Shown one piece after another: positions 23,836 to 36,838 of a DNA stretch of 64,000 bases. The notes under the pieces were generated by a model. That model was not told where the DNA came from. It did no database searches and saw only the letters and a program-made list of their open reading frames with translations. The stretch's first letter is position 1. Every line of letters begins with the position of its first letter. The position numbers and the translations under genes are program-made. This stretch comes from Paragorgia papillata (Eukaryota > Cnidaria > Anthozoa > Scleralcyonacea > Coralliidae). The stretch is from contig JAWNZC010000421.1 of assembly GCA_035771165.1 (NCBI GenBank), positions 659,001 through 723,000 on the forward strand, in the 5' to 3' direction.

Positions 23836-24908
23836 CTAACCCTAAGAAACTAACCGTAATACTAACCCTAATAATAATACTATCCTCTAAACTGACTCTA
23901 GCTATAATATTCACGCACAGCCTCGGAAAAAAATTGGTGCTCTGGAAAGTGGTCTGGTTGAAACCGGACCAAATGTACTGGTGGCTATGATCCTGCAATG
24001 AAGGTCTTTGAATGTGGGACATGGTTCTTTTATTTTATAATAATTTTATTGTAAACATACACATCATACCACTTACTGTACTTGTAAAATTAGATAAATA
24101 AAGAAATAAGCAAATAAATAAACACATTTTGGACTACACCTATTTACTATGCCAATTTACCATGGCCATTGACCACACCCATCTATTGGAAATTTGCAAT
24201 GCTTGCCCTCTCAGTTAAAATTTCTAGCTATGCCGCTGGTATTAATGTATTCTGTTCACTGAAAACTTGAGTAATATTGTTTACCATGTTTTCTGGGCAA
24301 TAACCTGCACGGAGTATATTAAACCTGCACAGCAACAAAAATGTCACTTTTGGAAAAATAAATCAGCGTATTACCCGCACCATCAGATAACCCACAACCT
24401 ATAATAATAGGTTGGGACCACAAAATTTAAAAAAAATACAGTACCGGTAGTTGAAAGATGAAAGTAGAATCCTTGGTCTCCTCCGGTCTTCATAAAATCA
24501 ACACCTAACATCTTAGCTGTGATTCGTGATCTGAACTGTGTCATTGGCGGCTGCTACAAGCACCTTTGATATGCCTCGACATGGCCACATTGATCTGCAT
24601 CCTTCGCAATTCAACCGCTGGCTGCAAGTAAGGATGATTAGCCCCCCAGTCCTTTACCCAGTGCTTTATCTTCATGATGGCGTCATCTTAAGAATTAAAC
24701 AAATTACCCGCACCACCCTATTACCCGCACTAATTATATTTCCTAGCAAAATTAATTTACGGTAACCCTTTTGCTGTCAGATTTCTCCCTTGATGAGTAA
24801 AATTGTCTTGTATTAGCCACATTAAAATAACAAAAGTTGCCTGCAGCAGTGGGAGGGTTAAATTTTCTTTCCTTTAAATTTTGACCTTTTTTATTTATAC
24901 ATGTATAG

Positions 24909-27682
<2,774 letters not shown>

Positions 27683-27819
27683 CTCGTTCAAAATATTTCA
27701 TTATTCTCCAGTTACTGGACGACGGTGATAATATAGTGATAGTATGGTGATAATATCATGCGGAAAACACGAATTTAGAAAAACTGAAGGACTTGTATAT
27801 CGTGTATAGGGGCGTTTAC

Positions 27820-28737
27820 CTAGCCTCCTTCGCAGGCAGTGTTTCCACAATGAAATGTCGAAATTTCCTTTTCCGGTCTTAAAAATTCCTTTAATTTCCT
27901 TGAAATGAGAATGTCATTTCCTTGAAATTTCCTTCAAATTCCTTGATTAACAGAAGGTAATTTTTTATAGTATTGTCGTGTTTTAGTCTCAAAACTCCAT
28001 CAGATTTTACATCAGATGTAACAATCGCAAGCTTAAAGTTATTAAACACAGCTAGCAATGCATTCTGGGAAGGCGTTAGTTGTGCCGTTGAGGTGCAGTC
28101 CTCACGCAGGATAGTTTACAATCACAGAGTTTACAGTAGGCAGCTTCGCCTCGCTTCTCTAGCCAGTCCTTAAATTCTACATCACTCAACCAAGGAATAG
28201 ATGAACTTCTGCTCGTACTTCTTCTCTTTCGTGGCAGCTTTACTTGTCGTCGCTAGTTCGGTACATTTGCTAGTTTCATGCATACCCAGAGTGATCAGAG
28301 TCAGACTGATGAGAATCGTCAGACTGATCTTCATTAACATTTACACAAATTCCACGCTTCATTTCAGCGCCATTTGCATTTTGCAATTGCAGCGTCACTG
28401 ACGTCACGTGATGTGCCAGTTGCGCTAATATTCTCAATTTGTATTTTGTAAACTTGGGGTTGGGACTCGAAAAATTAAATACTAAAAACATACAAAAATT
28501 TGACATTTGAAAATATTGTTTTACTTTTAGCCAAATTTCCTTAGATTTCCTGAATTTTCTTAGATTTCCTTGAATTTTCCTTCATCCTAAAAACTTCCTT
28601 TTTACAGTCAAATTTCCTTGAAACAGGAAATTTCCTGGAAAGTGGAAACACTGTTCGCAGGCCTTCTTTGCGGGCCTCGATGTTAGTGGGGGACGAAAAT
28701 ATCGAGGCCCGCAAAGAACGCCTGCGAAGGAGGCTAC
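27820..28737. mobile_element. Foldback element (TAGCCTCCTTCGCAGGC ends) hosting a hAT insertion
   Basis: Outer arms tagcctccttcgcaggc (27821-27837) and gcctgcgaaggaggcta (28720-28736). Without the insertion at 27837-28653 the element would be only about 100 bp and nearly a perfect palindrome. Confidence 0.75.
27837..28653. mobile_element. Non-autonomous hAT transposon (CAGTGTTTCC ends)
   Basis: 817 bp. Starts cagtgtttccac and ends gtggaaacactg, with an exact 8-bp duplication TTCGCAGG at 27829-27836 and 28654-28661. Interior aaatttccttgaaat-type repeats lie at both ends. No transposase frame. Confidence 0.88.
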
Positions 28738-28746
28738 CATGCGCAG

Positions 28747-29056
28747 AGTCCCGCTTATAAGCCCCCCGGTTATAGGCCCACCTATTTGGTAACAGAAAAT
28801 ACCTTCCGGCTATAAGCCCTCCCGGATATAAGCCCACCTTCTCATTAGCACCTTTTCTAGTAAAAATAATTACTGTTTTTGCACTTTCGATATTAAGCAA
28901 AATGTTGAGCAATAAAGTGCCAAAATAGTTTGTCTGTTGCGTTTTGAAACGTTTTTTCCATACCACTTGTAAGCCTCCCTCGGTTCGTATAAGCCCACTC
29001 AAAACTTCTTAGGAAGCTAGTTGTATAAGCCCAGGGCTTATAAGCGAGATTCTACG
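28747..29056. mobile_element. MITE with CGCTTATAAGCCC ends
   Basis: The left end agtcccgcttataagccc and right end gggcttataagcgagattct are inverted. Further inner copies of tataagccc/tataagccca occur near 28810-28830 and 28988. Confidence 0.7.
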
Positions 29057-29075
29057 GTAATTGATTGTAGTTCTT

Positions 29076-29947
29076 AGTGCCCATGAAGCGAAAATTAAGT
29101 TTGTCTTATTCGAAAGAACATTTAAAATGACAAAGAAACATCTTTTGCAGCTTTTTGTTTCCTTGCTTCGTTGTTGAAATATTTCAGTTTATTTGATATG
29201 TAAATTACACTTTTTGAAGTCACACGTGCATAACGAGTTATCATAATTATAGGGTAGCACGAGTGGCTGGCGTGTGCTGTTAGCGCGCTGCCTCTCACCA
29301 AAGTTAAGCCCGGTTAGATGGGGTTAGTACTTGGTTGGGTGACGGCTTGAGAATAACCCCGTTGTCTAGCTTGGAACTAATGTAAGTAGTGTTGACTTGT
29401 AGTTGATCTCTCCTGTGCTTCGAGGGTTTTTCGTCGGGTTCTCCGGTTTTCCTCTCTCCGTAAAATCAACACTTACACCATGGTAGTCATGTTTAATTGG
29501 GGCATTTCGTTCTGTTTGACCACCAGTTGCTATAGGCAATAAAGTTATTAAATCACATTTTGACGTCACATGAGTGCATAGCAAGTTATCAGAGGTTATA
29601 ATTATCAAACATAATCACTTAAAAATTCTAAGTCGTGTGATTGGGCTGCCTCAACCGCACGATTCTTTCGAGTTAACTTGGTTTGATAATAGCAACGATA
29701 TATAACCTTCTCCGATAACTCATTGCGCACGTGTGACGTCAAGATATTTAATTTGCATACCAAACCACCTGAAATATCTCAAGAACGAAGCAAAGAAACG
29801 AAAAACTGCAAAAGATGTTACTCTATTATTTTAAGTGGTTTTTTTTTCAAATAAGACAGACCTTATTTTCACTTCATAATCATTTCCCGCTGTTGTGATA
29901 CTGCAGTATCACAACAGCGGAAAGTGATTATGAAGTGAAAATAAGGA
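29076..29947. mobile_element. Long-arm foldback transposon interrupted by a SINE
   Basis: The left arm (gcgaaaattaagtttgtctt through catgtaaattacac-like sequence to acgagttatc) pairs with the right arm 29700-29880 (gataactcattgcgcacg through aataagacagac). The arms are about 170 bp. A second palindrome closes it at 29862-29946. The 5S-SINE at 29253 lies between the arms. A related element is at 43757-44213. Confidence 0.65.
29253..29565 (+). mobile_element. 5S rRNA-derived SINE
   Basis: At about 29300-29360 agttaagcccggttagatgg and ggttagtacttggttgggtg match the 3' half of 5S rRNA, including the internal promoter region. The body runs to ttgctataggcaataaagtt. A reverse-strand copy is at 51119-51430 and a truncated one at 6938. 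Confidence 0.8.
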
Positions 29948-30029
29948 CAAGTGCGATGAACGTATATATGCACTGTATAATGTATATCCCTTGATTGACC
30001 AGGTTTCCGGGAGCTCTCCCCTTGGCGAG

Positions 30030-30076
30030 TGAAATCGTTTGGCGTTAGCCAGAGTAAAATCGTCTGGCGTTAGCCA

Positions 30077-30136
<60 letters not shown>

Positions 30137-30176
30137 GTGTGGCGTTAGCCAGAGTAAAATCGTCTGGCGTTAGCCA

Positions 30177-30235
<59 letters not shown>

Positions 30236-30236
30236 T
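30030..30236. repeat. 24-bp tandem repeat (GTCTGGCGTTAGCCAGAGTAAAATC)
   Basis: Eight copies of a 24-25 bp unit, alternating between ttagcc and ttagac versions two by two, which implies duplication of a two-unit block. The unit has an internal palindrome (tctggcgttagccaga). Single copies are dispersed elsewhere. Confidence 0.9.
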
Positions 30237-30711
30237 AGTAAGTAGATAAAAAGCAATTGTGGCCAGTAAAGGGATATACATACTCCTCTCTTATTCTGTG
30301 TTTAATATTCTTATACTATAGTACATTCTTCGACAAAGAATTAAAACTTTAATGTTCTCCAAAAAACACGATAGCATTGTTATTATCAAACCAGGCAAAA
30401 ATAATAGGCTTGTACACGCACGTATAAACCGCACAGCTTGTAAACAACTGAGATGTATATTTGCAACAAACTTGTATAGCAAGTCTCTAAACAATTTGTA
30501 ACAATGACGTAGGTTATTTCATGAAGCTGTTACAAACTCTCTGTTGGCAAATTTGCTACGGCAACATGCGACACTAGGCTTGTTGTCCATGCACAACATG
30601 TTTAAAAGTTGTTGGCAAGTGAATGTTTCATGAAATAAATGAATACAACGAATTTTCTCGCCATTCTCTAAGATCTGATACCTTTACATTGTAACTTAGT
30701 TATTAGCAAGG

Positions 30712-30928
30712 TTCAGATCACACTTCCACTACCGCCACCGCTACCGTAAATATAATTAAGCTTGTCAAATATTGTTTTTACGTTCAGTAATGGTCGCAGG
30801 TCTCATGCAAACCTAGTGCAAAAAGAAAGCGTTCTACGGTATACTATGATTAAAACCAACTACGACTACAGGACGAAAAAACGAACATTACAACATTTAC
30901 GGTAGCGGTAGTGGAAGTGTGATCTGAA
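30712..30928. mobile_element. MITE with TTCAGATCACACTTCCACTA ends
   Basis: The left end ttcagatcacacttccacta and right end tagtggaagtgtgatctgaa are exact inverted repeats, extending inward through ccgcnaccg. 217 bp. Confidence 0.8.
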
Positions 30929-31515
30929 GTATATCCCGCAACCTCGCTATTGTAACTTGCGGGACTTAATTTTCACGATTGAAAAATAATTGCGAAAATA
31001 AGTACCGCAGAAAAGGATCTCGCGAAATTTTATAGTTTTGATATATAATTTTCAGTATCTATCAAACTGTTTTGCAGTTAAGTTTATATGATCAATCGTG
31101 GCAAGTTAGTCAGTAGTTTTTTTAAAAATATAATCTAAAGACCCAATTCGGACAGGAAAGAGTTAGAGAGATAGTTTATAACTCATTCCTGTCCGAGGGC
31201 TTCCCCAGAGGTGAATAAAATCGTCTGCCGTTAGCCAAAATAAAATACTAAAGACCGGTTCGGACAGGAAAGAGTTAAAAGCTAAAGACTGGTTTTCATG
31301 TGTCGTAATTCATCGCCGATATAGCTTTGCGATGAATTGCGACGAATTAGGATTATGAAAACCGACAATTGGGGGACGATCACCACCCAGTCACTAGAAG
31401 GAAACTAAGCACTTCAAACACGCACCAACGTGTGGAATTGCCCTGATTCTTCCCTTGTCTCGAATATTTTTTGCACCCACGGGAGCGTTTTATTTAATTT
31501 TCAGTAACAGCGTTA

Positions 31516-31748
31516 AGGCCTGGCCAAACGCTTTCAACATTTCATGCAACATCGTTCAACATTGTTGAACGCATGTTGAACGAAAATTTGAACATGTTCA
31601 AATTTTGTTCAACATCGTTCAACACCATTCAACAACGTTCAACATCATTCAACAGGGTGGCCAAACGCTTTCAACATGTTGAATCACGGTTGAATTCAAT
31701 AATGTTGAACGATGTTGCATGAAATGTTGAAAGCGTTTGGCCAGGCCT
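31516..31748. mobile_element. Harbinger-like MITE (copy 2)
   Basis: Same ends as 14253-14484, with TTA on both sides (31513-31515 and 31749-31751), 233 bp. Interior modules are in the opposite order to copy 1. Confidence 0.85.
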
Positions 31749-32304
31749 TTATGACGAGTAAAAGCTTCGTTTTGAGTAGTAACCTGCATGTTGTTTTTCG
31801 CGGCGCCCATTCTGAAAAGAAAATATCATTTCCCCGCCTTTGATCGGCGACTGTCTGGGATGATCGTCGATCGTTGCAAACATTAGCATCGGCGTTGAAA
31901 TGCGACGAATGAAAATCAGACTTAACTTGCCATGAGTTAGACACATTTTCTAGACAAATTGCGAAAATTAGTTTTCACGAAATATATATGCATGGCTTTC
32001 CCATTTTTGCGAAATTGAGTTTCCGCCAAAATAAGCGACCCCAATATGGTACTATTTTTGGCTCTGAGCTCGACCTGCATGTTTGTGTTACCTGGCAGGG
32101 CTTCAGAGGGCCGGCCAAGGGAAATTTGGCACATGTGTTTGCACTTCAAAATGTCACGACCTCGCTTCAACTTGATTACTTTGTTGTAATCAATTATCAC
32201 CTGCCTTTCTGTAAATATTGCATGCCGAGATCCTCTTAATTGCTTCTGTTGCTTTACCTCGAATGGAAAATGCTGATACATGGATGGAACTTTTTATATG
32301 CACA

Positions 32305-32512
32305 CCTTACCTTACCTCACCTTACCTTACCTTACCTTACCTTACCTTACCTTACCTTACCTTACCTTACCTTACCTTACCTTACCTTACCTTACCTTAC
32401 CTTACCTTACCTTACCTTACCTTACCTTACCTTACCTTACCTTACCTTACCTTACCTTACCTTACCTTACCTTACCTTACCTTACCTTACCTTACCTTAC
32501 CTTACCTTACCT
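32305..32512. repeat. (CTTAC)n microsatellite
   Basis: About 40 nearly perfect pentamers. Confidence 0.97.
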
Positions 32513-33036
32513 TCAGTCCTTATACACATAGGTATTCCTTGGTGGCGTTTCATGAATTTTCGCTTCCGTTCTACAAAATTGAAATTCTGAAATCTTGATG
32601 GTTATTCAATGAAGGATGTCTTATCTAAGCTTTCTAATTTTACAGTTGATATAAATTTTCATGGCGCCATTCTGTCGTCGTAAATATCTTACCGAAGGAT
32701 ATTTGCCAAAACTCAACATTTTCGAATCAGCCACAGTGTAACATGATATACTACGATAATTACGAAGTCGCGACTTTTCCTGTCGTTGGATTTTTCTTGT
32801 GATGAGTATTAACGGCGTTACTATTCTGGGGACTATTTATGGCCAGAGGAAAAGACATCTTAAGACTTGAAAATCGCCGTATACGCCGCCTCGCACTGTC
32901 TTTGCCTTGCGAGCTACCGCGGCGCGGAGTTTTAACGCCTGATGTCATGCGCAGCGAGAGTCCACTATTAGAAAAAAGTCCACTACTAGAGAAACAATGC
33001 ATGCATTAATGCATTAAAGGCACAAGTGTCACCATT

Positions 33037-33189
33037 AAGGCTAGTTTCCACTCAGGAAAATTGTCCGCAGGATAGGAACGGACAGGAAAGTTTATTTTGT
33101 GTTAAAGTCATTAGTTCCGACCGAGAGCTCACAAGACAAAGAATACTTTCCGGTCCTGAGGAAGATTTTCCTGAGTGGAAACTAGCCTT
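33037..33189. mobile_element. MITE with AAGGCTAGTTTCC ends (copy 1)
   Basis: Ends aaggctagtttccactcagg and cctgagtggaaactagcctt are exact inverted repeats. 153 bp. A second copy lies 470 bp downstream. Confidence 0.85.
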
Positions 33190-33662
33190 GACGCAAACTT
33201 GAAAAACTTCGCGGACAAATTCAAGTTCACATGATTAAAATTATGGGGAATATCACATCAAAACTTAAACGAAATACTCCGTAAGAAAATGCACTAATGA
33301 CTTACTTTTTTAACGTTTTAAGAGTATTATTCCTTTCCTTTGCACACAAATATATATCTTTGTCTCGCGCAAAACTATTAATTAAGCGGAAATTTAATAC
33401 CTGATGCTGTGCCTTTAATCGTATAAGCCAGTATACACAATATTATATTCACAAGATATATATTTTCTATGAATTTTTTTCTTTTCATGTTGGCGTTAAT
33501 TCGCTTCGAGAATTTTTGGAGGTGAAATATCGCGCGTTGTTATTAACGTGTCGGGTAATTCGTAAGATTTTTTCTTCGTATTTAGTACCAGTCAGTTTTG
33601 CGGTTTTTCTTATGTTATAAGAAAACCCATTCCAAAGCTGACCGACATAATAATGTAATTTT

Positions 33663-33804
33663 AAGGCTAGGAACGGACCGCAGGAAAGTTTCCTTTGTGT
33701 TAAAGTCGTTAGTTCCGACCGAGAGCTCACAATTAAGGCAAAGAAAACTTCCCTGTCCGTTCCCGTCCTGCGGAAGATTTCCCTGAGTGCAGGAAACTAG
33801 CCTT
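33663..33804. mobile_element. MITE with AAGGCTAG ends (copy 2, left arm deleted)
   Basis: Right end ctgagtgcaggaaactagcc. The left arm lacks the tttccactcagg part but keeps aaggctaggaacgga. The interior gttaaagtcgttagttccga matches copy 1. TTA flanks both ends when the element is taken to start at AGGC. Confidence 0.8.
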
Positions 33805-34379
33805 TAGACCGCAAGCGATTAGAACAGGCACATGCAGACCATTATGACATTGATTGCGTTGAGATGTTGCTATAAGAAGCTTCAACTTAATCTCGTCTTC
33901 CAGGTTTGAAATATGAGAAAAAGGATTCATTGACCTCTTCAGATAATCCTGACACCGGAACACGAAGTATATATAGATCATCAGAGAGGACCATGCATGC
34001 AGCGTTAAATGTGTTCATTCATGAAACATCACAATAATTATATATATGATCTTATAATTCGATCTTTAAACATTGCTTATAAATATGTCTATCTCATGTT
34101 TGGACTTTTATGTAATATATATTTGAACAACGAGAGCGAGTGTTTCACCAGGATATGATCTTAATGATTTACAATTTTCTCTTCTTTTAAACTTACAATT
34201 TAAAATGCTTTTAATTAAATATTATAGTAACGCACTTGCACATTCCTAATCTAAACTAAAACTAAACTAACTTATATTTATACTGGATAACTCTATCAGT
34301 TATATCTGCTAGAGTCAAACTGGAAGCACTTTTCTCATATGCGGCCAAGGTGAAATTTTCAATCAAATAACGTACTGCT

Positions 34380-34450
34380 GAGAGCAGAAATCGAACCCGG
34401 CTCGCAAGAGGTGAAAGGCACGCGTGCGCTAACCGCACTGTGCCGCCAAA
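34380..34450 (-). mobile_element. tRNA-like SINE head
   Basis: The reverse complement contains an A-box-like agtgcggttagcgcacg and a B-box gggttcgattt. Stem pairing is incomplete, so this is not called as a tRNA gene. Confidence 0.5.
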
Positions 34451-34589
34451 TTACCCTGCATGAAGATCCTCGTTCATGGAAAACGATTTTCCCTTCATGT
34501 AATACTGCTCGCAATTATAATTGACTTTTGCTGTTGTGGTGTTCCTGCCAAAACTGTTTTCGTTCTATGTATTTATATTTGTAATTGTA

Positions 34590-34593
<4 letters not shown>

Positions 34594-34640
<47 letters not shown>
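34594..34640. repeat. (TA)n microsatellite
   Basis: About 23 TA dinucleotides, starting after tgtaatgtgta. Confidence 0.95.
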
Positions 34641-34642
<2 letters not shown>

Positions 34643-35537
34643 AACACGAGGAAACAACGGTAAAGACCAACGGTAAAGACCAACGGTAAAGATTAGGATT
34701 AGGGTTTTTATTTTTGTTGGGTTAGGTTATCTAAACCAATCAAAAACCTTAGTATAGGTAGGTGCCGACCCGAGAACAACGAATAAGAAAATGGATGGTG
34801 GAAAACCGCTAGCCAATAAGAACGCTTATACGATGTTTTCCACTAGTGGGGAAGATCGTATAACCAATCAAAAAACTTTTCTGCTGGGCGAGACATATCG
34901 TACGGCCAATGAGAGCCGTCGAAAGTTGAAACATGATGTTTATTTGTTTCAATAATTGCATAGAAATGTCAATACTTGACGTATAATAAATTAATTTTTG
35001 CAATTGGTCCCGATTTTACAGCAAGCGCACTTGACTGCAGGGAGGTGCGTCCGGTATTGGCGGAACCTTGGGGGGCTGGCAGCTCCTCGAACCATGCCTT
35101 TACCCCGATCGGCTATGGGATAAGATCTTAAAATGTACATGTATATATTCTTACATTCGAGAATTTCCTTTGCCAAAAACCCTTAGAAGATGTAATAAAT
35201 TAAAGGGCATATTCATGCATATGGGCGGGTTAGCCCGGTTATGAACAGCCCCAAAGAATACCTAATGAAAGGGCAGGATTTCGCCTCACATTTACATGCT
35301 TATGCGACATGCGATAGACAGTCTAGCCTTTCGAAAAATTAGCTGGCTCTATATGCATTCACAATGTGATTATGAGAAAGCATATAGACAATATGCTTTT
35401 CTTCCCAGGAGGGCCAGCTTCATTGAGCGCCGTTTATATATGGAAATTAAGCTCCTATAGCTTTACTAGAAACGGGACATGCAGCCTTCATGCAGCTCTT
35501 CAATAGCTTAATAGGGGTTTACATGCAAAGAAAAACG

Positions 35538-36045
35538 TCCAACCCTCCCTGGCGAGATTTTGGGTAGTCAAACAATAGCGAGATCTGGCTTAGTGGAGCT
35601 AGCCTGTGTGCACACGTGCGGACTCTACTACTCAGTGCAGTCTATCATATAGAGTTATAGACCGAAACAAATGTATTGCTACAATAGGTAAACTTGACTG
35701 CCAGGCGGTCTCGCGGCAATTCTAGGTCTATGGTCTTGGCAATCATGCCCTGTGTTTCGACCCTTGCAATCCGTATTGTGTATTGAAAACGTCCAACCTT
35801 TCCAGGCGAGATTTTGGGTAGTGAAACAATAGCGAGATCTGGCTTAGAGGAGCTAGCCTGGGTGCAGACGTGCGGACTCTACTACTGCAGTCTATCATAT
35901 AGAGTTATAGACCAAAAACAATTGTATTGTTACAATAGGTAAACTTGACTGCCAGACGGTCTCGCGGCAATTCTATAGGTCTATGGTCTTGGCAATCATG
36001 CCCTGTGTTTTGACCCTTGACCCTTGCAATCCGTATTGTGTATTT
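35538..36045. repeat. Tandem duplication, about 250 bp unit, two copies
   Basis: The segment from cgtccaaccctccctggcga (35538) to atccgtattgtgtatt (about 35780) recurs from cgtccaacctttccaggcga (35788) to about 36040, with few substitutions and small indels such as a doubled tgaccct. No frame is conserved. Confidence 0.85.
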
Positions 36046-36838
36046 TTATCTGAATCGAGTAATCATTCTGGAATGGTTCCTGTCGGACCTCTGTTCCTAA
36101 TACGGCAACAACATCCGTTGAGACGCGCTGTTACAGAATACAAACTAAGCCAAAGCTGGTCTCATCCTAAAACTGCTGGTCTCATCTAGAAAGCCAAAGC
36201 TGTCTCATCCTAAATGATTTACACCGAGCTAAGATAACTCAAATGAAATTGAACCTTTAATTTTGAAAAACGCGCATTAGAAAATTGCACTTTAGAAAAT
36301 CAGGATATCTTCAGTCTTACAACAACCGTCTCAAAGTATACATGAAACGGAAGCCGTTAAAACCGCGTTAGTTCAATGCTAAATGGCACGTGTCCCACTG
36401 CGCGCGGCAAATTAATTATAATCAAGCGCCAATGCAGATATCCGCGAAGTCGTCGGAACTGTCAAGTCTTCCCATCCATTTTGTAAACTTTTTTTAAAAA
36501 TATGGAAATTTCATATGGTTACGTCAGAGCCTAACAGCTAACAGTGTTTTTAGGAAGTAGGTTGTGTTTTTAGGTTGTCTGTCATTTGGGGGATCGTTTT
36601 ACAGTTAATCAGATAATCAGCAGTCTATAGATACACGAAGTCCCTGGTTGGCCTATCATTTAGTTCATCTCTCTGGCGTGGGTGGAAGCGCGTTCGGTAG
36701 AGTTCAACTAACGGACAAGGTACGTGCCCCCCAGATGAGCGATCCCACGCATTCAAGTATACCTCAATAATCTTTGTATCCCAATACCGTTGTGGAGCAA
36801 GCTAAGCGATAGATTTTTTTGTTTCTTAGGTGAAGAGC

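Larger units (their letters stand above)
27683..36838. other. Intergenic region between SWEET and gene C
   Basis: No gene recognised in about 9 kb. It contains nested MITEs (27820-29056), the foldback/5S-SINE complex (29076-29947), the 24-bp tandem array (30030-30236), MITEs at 30712, 31516, 33037 and 33663, (CTTAC)n at 32305, a tRNA-like SINE at 34380 and a 250-bp tandem duplication at 35538. Confidence 0.7.

Noticed and set aside
27973..28401. Two short plus-strand frames of 66 codons
   Set aside because: They lie wholly inside the non-autonomous hAT element at 27837-28653 and match no transposase pattern.
29290..29365. 5S rRNA gene
   Set aside because: Only the 3' half of 5S is recognisable and the 5' half and terminator are replaced by SINE body sequence.
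32305..32512. Possible interstitial telomere repeat
   Set aside because: The unit is CTTAC, not the TTAGGG repeat of most animals.
34380..34450. tRNA gene on the minus strand
   Set aside because: A- and B-box-like motifs are present, but I could not fold a cloverleaf with an acceptor stem; SINE head preferred.
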